Source of the DNA: UMGS1696 sp963642885
GTDB taxonomy: Bacteria > Bacillota > Clostridia > Oscillospirales > CAG-272
Length of the DNA: 47,075 bases
NCBI GenBank assembly: GCA_963642885.1
Contig: CAVIJI010000013.1
Span: 1-47,075 of the forward strand
Reading direction: 5' to 3'
Shown here: piece by piece, positions 43,733-47,075 of the stretch
How positions within the stretch are numbered: position 1 is the first letter of the stretch
How the letters are laid out: each line of letters begins with the position of its first letter
Translations under genes and position numbers: made by a program
Notes under the pieces: model-generated
Databases searched by the model: none
The model's input: only the letters and a program-made list of their open reading frames with translations
Told to the model about the DNA's origin: nothing

Positions 43733-44938
43733 ATGACAAAAATACAGATGAAAACTCCGCTCGTCGAAATGGACGGCGACGAAATGACAAGGGTGCTCTG
43801 GAAGTGGATAAAAGAGATACTTATAGAGCCTTATGTTGATTTAAAAACCGAATACTACGATTTGGGACTTGAAAACAGAAACAATACCGACGATCAGGTT
43901 ACCGTTGATTCCGCATATGCCGCTAAAAAATACGGTGTTGCCGTAAAATGTGCCACAATTACTCCGAATGCCGCAAGAGTCAGCGAATATAACTTAAAAG
44001 AGATGTGGAAATCTCCAAATGGCACCATAAGAGCTATTCTCGATGGTACTGTCTTCCGTACTCCGATCATTGTTCGCGGAATCACCCCGTACATTCCCAC
44101 ATGGACAAAGCCTATTACCATTGCACGTCACGCATACGGAGATGTATACAAAAATACCGAATTAGCTGTTTCCGAAGGTTCGAAGGCCGAGCTTGTGGTT
44201 ACCGATAAGGACGGAAACGAAACACGTGCGCTAATCCATGAATTCAAAAATTCAGACGGAATAATACAAGGTATACACAACATTGACTCATCCATAGCAA
44301 GCTTTGCGCGCAGTTCCTTCAACTATGCGCTTGACGAAAAAAAGGATTTATGGTTTGCGGCTAAGGATACCATTTCGAAAACCTACGACCATCATTTCAA
44401 AGATATTTGGGCCGAAATATTCGAGAACGAATATAAGGATAAATTCGCCGAGTGTGGTATAGAGTATTTCTATACGTTAATAGATGACGCGGTTGCAAGA
44501 GTTATTCGAAGTGAAGGCGGATACATCTGGGCATGTAAAAACTATGACGGCGACGTTATGAGCGACATGGTAGCTACAGCGTACGGCAGTCTTGCAATGA
44601 TGACATCAGTCCTCGTTTCACCCGATGGAAACTACGAATATGAAGCGGCACACGGAACCGTTCAAAGACACTACTACAAATACCTTAAAGGCGAGGAAAC
44701 CTCGACAAACAGTGTCGCGACGATTTTCGCATGGAGCGGAGCGCTTAAAAAGAGAGGCGAACTTGATTCTATTCCCGAACTGGTTGATTTTGCGCAAAAG
44801 CTCGAGGAAGCATCAATTAAGACTATAGAAGACGGAATTATGACCGGTGACTTATATTCACTCTCGAAGCTTGAAAACAAAAAGAAAGTCAATTCTCTCG
44901 AATTTCTTAAAGAAATCGCAAAGAGACTTCCGTTTTAA
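43733..44938 (+). CDS. icd: NADP-dependent isocitrate dehydrogenase, eukaryote-like type
   Basis: The enzyme converts isocitrate to 2-oxoglutarate and CO2 and makes NADPH. It is 401 residues from the ATG at 43733 (AAGGTG upstream). Signatures include VEMDGDEMTRVLWKWIKE, NGTIRAILDGTVFR, TWTKPITIARHAYGD and AAHGTVQRHYYKYLKGEETSTN. This matches the homodimeric type found in mitochondria and in many anaerobes, not the Escherichia coli type. Together with aconitase it gives the citrate-to-2-oxoglutarate segment needed for glutamate synthesis. Citrate synthase is not in the window. Confidence 0.95.
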   Translation: MTKIQMKTPLVEMDGDEMTRVLWKWIKEILIEPYVDLKTEYYDLGLENRNNTDDQVTVDSAYAAKKYGVAVKCATITPNAARVSEYNLKEMWKSPNGTIRAILDGTVFRTPIIVRGITPYIPTWTKPITIARHAYGDVYKNTELAVSEGSKAELVVTDKDGNETRALIHEFKNSDGIIQGIHNIDSSIASFARSSFNYALDEKKDLWFAAKDTISKTYDHHFKDIWAEIFENEYKDKFAECGIEYFYTLIDDAVARVIRSEGGYIWACKNYDGDVMSDMVATAYGSLAMMTSVLVSPDGNYEYEAAHGTVQRHYYKYLKGEETSTNSVATIFAWSGALKKRGELDSIPELVDFAQKLEEASIKTIEDGIMTGDLYSLSKLENKKKVNSLEFLKEIAKRLPF

Positions 44939-45020
44939 TTCGCAGATAAAATAACGACACCGAGCAGCCGATTAATACACCGTTTACCGATATATGCATG
45001 ATTACCGAGAGGTTAACAAA

Positions 45021-45593
45021 ATGAATATAACCGGACACTTTAAAACAATAACGCGACACCGCAATCTTGTTATGAAAAATTGCTTCAAAGCGGGAATCCC
45101 GTTGAACGGTCTTCTTCACGATATATCAAAATACTCTCCCGCAGAGTTCATCCCCGGTATCATGAATTACGAAGAAGGCAAACGCAGTCCGAATGAGCAC
45201 GAGCGTGAAACCAAAGGATATTCGTCTGCATGGCTTCACCACAAAGGAAGAAACAAACATCATTTCGAGTATTGGTTTGATATCAATACCAAATCCTTGA
45301 AATATGAACCGATCAGAATGCCTCTGCCTTATCTCAAGGAGATGTTTTGCGACAGAGTTGCCGCCTCAAAGATATATAAGGGCGAAAACTACAAGGATTC
45401 TGATCCTCTTGAATATTTTCTGTCGAGACGTCCGGACGCAGGTCAAATGCTCATGCATCCCTGTACGTCCTGTATACTCGAAAAATGGCTCAGAATGCTC
45501 GCAACCGACGGTGAAAAAGCCACCTTTGATTATATACGTAGAATAGGTGATATCAAATATTGCAGTTTTTGTGTTCGCCGCGGAAACAAATAA
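45021..45593 (+). CDS. DUF5662 family protein
   Basis: The 190-residue cytosolic protein has His/Asp-rich motifs that resemble an HD-type metal site: LLHDISKYSPAEF near 33, WLHHKGRNKHHFEYW near 70, and FCDRVAASKIYKGENY near 110. Members of this family are common in gut Clostridia and have no known function. GAGAGG lies 9 nt before the ATG; an in-frame ATG at 44994 lacks a site. It follows icd by 82 bp and may be read through from that operon. Confidence 0.82.
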   Translation: MNITGHFKTITRHRNLVMKNCFKAGIPLNGLLHDISKYSPAEFIPGIMNYEEGKRSPNEHERETKGYSSAWLHHKGRNKHHFEYWFDINTKSLKYEPIRMPLPYLKEMFCDRVAASKIYKGENYKDSDPLEYFLSRRPDAGQMLMHPCTSCILEKWLRMLATDGEKATFDYIRRIGDIKYCSFCVRRGNK

Positions 45594-45624
45594 AGTTATT
45601 TATTGATTTTTTCAGTCATAACTG

Positions 45625-45653
45625 TTGCGTATTTGTAAAACTTATGTTATAAT
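45625..45653 (+). promoter_or_regulatory. Candidate promoter of the small sorting-signal gene
   Basis: TTGCGT (45625-45630) and a perfect TATAAT (45648-45653) are spaced by 17 bp. They lie about 70 bp before the ATG at 45723. Confidence 0.6.
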
Positions 45654-45722
45654 ATTCTCGCGTATTACTTTACCGTTTTTTTCACATACCGTTTTTACTT
45701 TTATATTATAGCTGAGGTTATT

Positions 45723-45878
45723 ATGAACATACTTCCGTTTTTGACGTACTCTGCCGCTATGGCACCGTACACCGGTGACAGAATCGGTGCGATTATTTTG
45801 GTATTGTGTATATCCGGTTTAGCCCTGATAGTCCTTCTGATAATGACACTTATCAGAAATAAAAACATTAAGAAATAA
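45723..45878 (+). CDS. Small 51-residue membrane protein with sortase-type sorting signal
   Basis: The small gene encodes 51 residues. Residues 15-19 read PYTGD, followed by a long hydrophobic helix (about 22-44) and a basic tail (RNKNIKK). This is the three-part layout of a cell-wall sorting signal (PxTG, hydrophobic span, positive tail). But only about 14 residues precede the motif, so almost nothing would be anchored. GAGG 6 nt before the ATG, a promoter and a terminator support expression. It may be a plain one-helix membrane peptide, and the resemblance to a sorting signal could be chance. Confidence 0.7.
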   Translation: MNILPFLTYSAAMAPYTGDRIGAIILVLCISGLALIVLLIMTLIRNKNIKK

Positions 45879-45879
45879 A

Positions 45880-45933
45880 AAAAGCAGTTCGCAAAAATCC
45901 GATTCCGTCAGATTTATCACGCGAACTGCTTTT
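45880..45933. terminator. Bidirectional terminator between the small gene and the ECF gene
   Basis: A perfect 13-bp inverted repeat, AAAAGCAGTTCGC (45880-45892) with its complement (45921-45933), encloses a 28-nt loop that holds a smaller AAATC/GATTT helix. T runs occur on both strands, so it can serve both convergent genes. Confidence 0.8.
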
Positions 45934-45941
45934 ATTATTTT

Positions 45942-46466
45942 TCAAGCCACTTTATTGTGTTTTTCGAGCTTCATAAGTGTTCTTGAAAGCGGGTACACCA
46001 GCAATCCCATTCCGAGATTACCTAATCCATGTACCGCATCCCACGGAAGTCCCGCCACAATCCATTTTATCATTGTTGCAAAATCATACCCGAACATTAA
46101 CGCCTGCGCAGGTGCGTATATGGTTCCGTAGCTTAATCCGAAAAATGCACACACTAACGGATATACTATAATCGCAATTTTCTTCGGCATATTTTGCGGC
46201 AGCAGCATCGTTACCGCCCACATAAACGTCCAAAGATAAAGGTACGGAATCCACCACATTGCGAATCCGTAGTACAACCCCGACAGCATCACAAAAACGT
46301 AAATCGGAATCAAAGCTCGCACTCTGTAAACTATCGTAAACACCATAACAAACATGGCAAGCGGATGTATATTCGGTAATGCCTCAAGAGCAAGCTTTGA
46401 CGCAAGCATAAGCGCACCGAGCATTGCGAATATTATCATGCTCCTGATTTTTGCATGTGATTTCAT
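45942..46466 (-). CDS. ECF transporter S component, likely for cobalamin or a precursor
   Basis: The 174-residue membrane protein has five or six helices and the compact shape of an ECF S component, which binds a vitamin and associates with the shared EcfA/A'/T module encoded elsewhere. The N-terminal SMIIFAMLGALMLASK fits the family's ECF-contacting segment. The start overlaps the preceding stop by 4 bp (ATGA). Because it lies in a riboswitch-controlled operon with a DUF4430 lipoprotein, cobalamin or a corrinoid precursor is the likely ligand (inference). Confidence 0.8.
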   Translation of the reverse strand: MKSHAKIRSMIIFAMLGALMLASKLALEALPNIHPLAMFVMVFTIVYRVRALIPIYVFVMLSGLYYGFAMWWIPYLYLWTFMWAVTMLLPQNMPKKIAIIVYPLVCAFFGLSYGTIYAPAQALMFGYDFATMIKWIVAGLPWDAVHGLGNLGMGLLVYPLSRTLMKLEKHNKVA

Positions 46467-46876
46467 TGTGCGACGTAAACGGTATATGTGAGCTCATAGT
46501 GCTCACCGTCGGCGATATTGGTTGATGACGCACCTGTCATAAGGTATTCGCCGTCTTTGGATATAGCCCAGTATGACTGATCAACACTGTAATCTGCCAA
46601 TTCACCGTCTACTGTAGTAATATACAAGCCGTATTCATCTGTTGTGCCTTCGACAATACCTGCTTCAAGCAATGCATCCGCAAGAGTTGTCTTTGTTGTT
46701 TTGATCTCGTGAGCAGTAGATTCTCCTGCTTTGTTGATTACCTCAACGGTAATTGTGATTTCGCCTGTTGCTGTTCCTTCTTCGCTGTCCTTTGAGCAGG
46801 AAACGATAGTAAGTGCCATAACCGCAATCAGCATTACAACAGCGGAAAACTTAAGTATGTTTTTTAACTGTTTCAT
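46463..46876 (-). CDS. DUF4430 lipoprotein, candidate corrinoid-binding protein
   Basis: The 137-residue protein has a signal peptide ending in a lipobox (IVSC), a short linker, then a DUF4430 domain (about 40-137, ITITVEVINKAGESTAHEIKTTK, YWAISKDGEYLMTGASSTNI). DUF4430 resembles the C-terminal domain of transcobalamin, and the upstream B12 riboswitch makes cobalamin binding probable. AAGGAG precedes the ATG. It would sit on the outside of the membrane and hand its ligand to the adjacent ECF component (inference). Confidence 0.85.
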   Translation of the reverse strand: MKQLKNILKFSAVVMLIAVMALTIVSCSKDSEEGTATGEITITVEVINKAGESTAHEIKTTKTTLADALLEAGIVEGTTDEYGLYITTVDGELADYSVDQSYWAISKDGEYLMTGASSTNIADGEHYELTYTVYVAQ

Positions 46877-46913
46877 TTGTGTTTCTCCTTGATTAAATTA
46901 ATTATTATTGCGC

Positions 46914-47075
46914 TCCGCTGTCAGCATAATGCTGCCGGCTCTCGCGGCTGAACAGCGGAAATCGAGGCAGGTATCCCGACTTACACGAATATAAATACCA
47001 TGCCTTCTCGGTTTCCCAATGGCTCCGAATGCGGTTTTTCGGATATGGTATTGTGACGTGATCACGGTGACGGGC
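46914..47075 (-). ncRNA. Cobalamin riboswitch, 5' part outside the window
   Basis: On the minus strand the B12 box reads AAGTCGGGATACCTGCC (46966-46982). Before it is a hairpin element at 47002-47023 whose ends GCCATTGGG and GAAGGC match the conserved GCCACTG...GGGAAGGC part. Downstream, CCGCTGT and ACAGCGG form a stem that encloses two more hairpins, probably the L13 partner and expression platform. No T run follows, so control is more likely at translation, but I could not identify an anti-ribosome-site pairing. The riboswitch begins beyond the right end. It controls the DUF4430-ECF operon. Confidence 0.88.

Noticed and set aside
45594..45622. AGTTAT/ATAACT hairpin after the DUF5662 gene as a terminator
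   Set aside because: The stem is 6 bp of mostly A-T with no T run after it.
1..47075. Prophage, insertion sequence or toxin-antitoxin system
   Set aside because: No integrase, transposase, structural phage gene or toxin-antitoxin-sized pair was recognised.

Overview
The window reads as one continuous piece of a low-to-moderate G+C Bacillota chromosome, most likely class Clostridia (an Oscillospirales-like gut anaerobe is my guess; the sequence fixes only the class with any confidence). The reasons are the WalR/WalK system with YycH/YycI-like partners, the pth-mfd-prsA order, the trmK-nif3 pair, a gene pair of DUF512 radical-SAM protein and der, S-layer-homology domains, strong AGGAGG ribosome sites and many sigma-A promoters with exact 17-bp spacers. 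No phage, transposase, CRISPR array or rRNA was found.

Layout. 1-1.2 kb: 5' part of an S-layer-homology protein (cut by the window edge). 1.4-1.6 kb: tRNA-Thr(GGT) with its own promoter and terminator. 1.6-4.8 kb: csoR-copA copper efflux operon, whose promoter carries two matching 17-bp palindromes. 4.9-7.8 kb: a BlaI/BlaR1-type repressor and membrane metalloprotease pair. 7.9-15.8 kb: one minus-strand operon, DUF512 protein, der, plsY, methyltransferase, PHP protein, aldolase/dehydrogenase fusion. 15.8-19.1 kb: murA, DUF1858 protein, trmK, nif3. 19.2-27.7 kb: an operon running hypothetical protein, RluA-type pseudouridine synthase, DUF3810 protein, secreted stalk-domain protein, walR, walK, yycH-like, yycI-like.

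27.5-33.3 kb on the plus strand is the most unusual block: two ABC half-transporters, each with an extra N-terminal domain and a zinc ribbon, flanking a DUF1854 protein. 33.3-39.2 kb is pth-mfd-prsA-marR on the minus strand. Upstream of pth lies a 247-bp tandem array of a 95-bp unit that folds into two hairpins. 39.6-40.7 kb is an orphan N-acetylhexosamine 1-kinase (nahK) divergent from an MBL-fold hydrolase. 41.7-45.6 kb is aconitase, NADP isocitrate dehydrogenase and a DUF5662 protein, followed by a 51-codon gene whose product looks like a bare sortase-sorting signal. The right end is a cobalamin riboswitch (5' half outside the window) in front of a DUF4430 lipoprotein and an ECF S-component.

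Together the genes cover envelope synthesis and its control (murA, walRK, plsY, prsA, SLH protein), RNA and ribosome maintenance (der, trmK, rluA, pth, mfd), the aconitase-isocitrate dehydrogenase branch leading to 2-oxoglutarate, and metal/cobalamin homeostasis. The best candidates for new biology are the ABC-DUF1854-ABC module, the 95-bp structured repeats, and the tiny sorting-signal protein.
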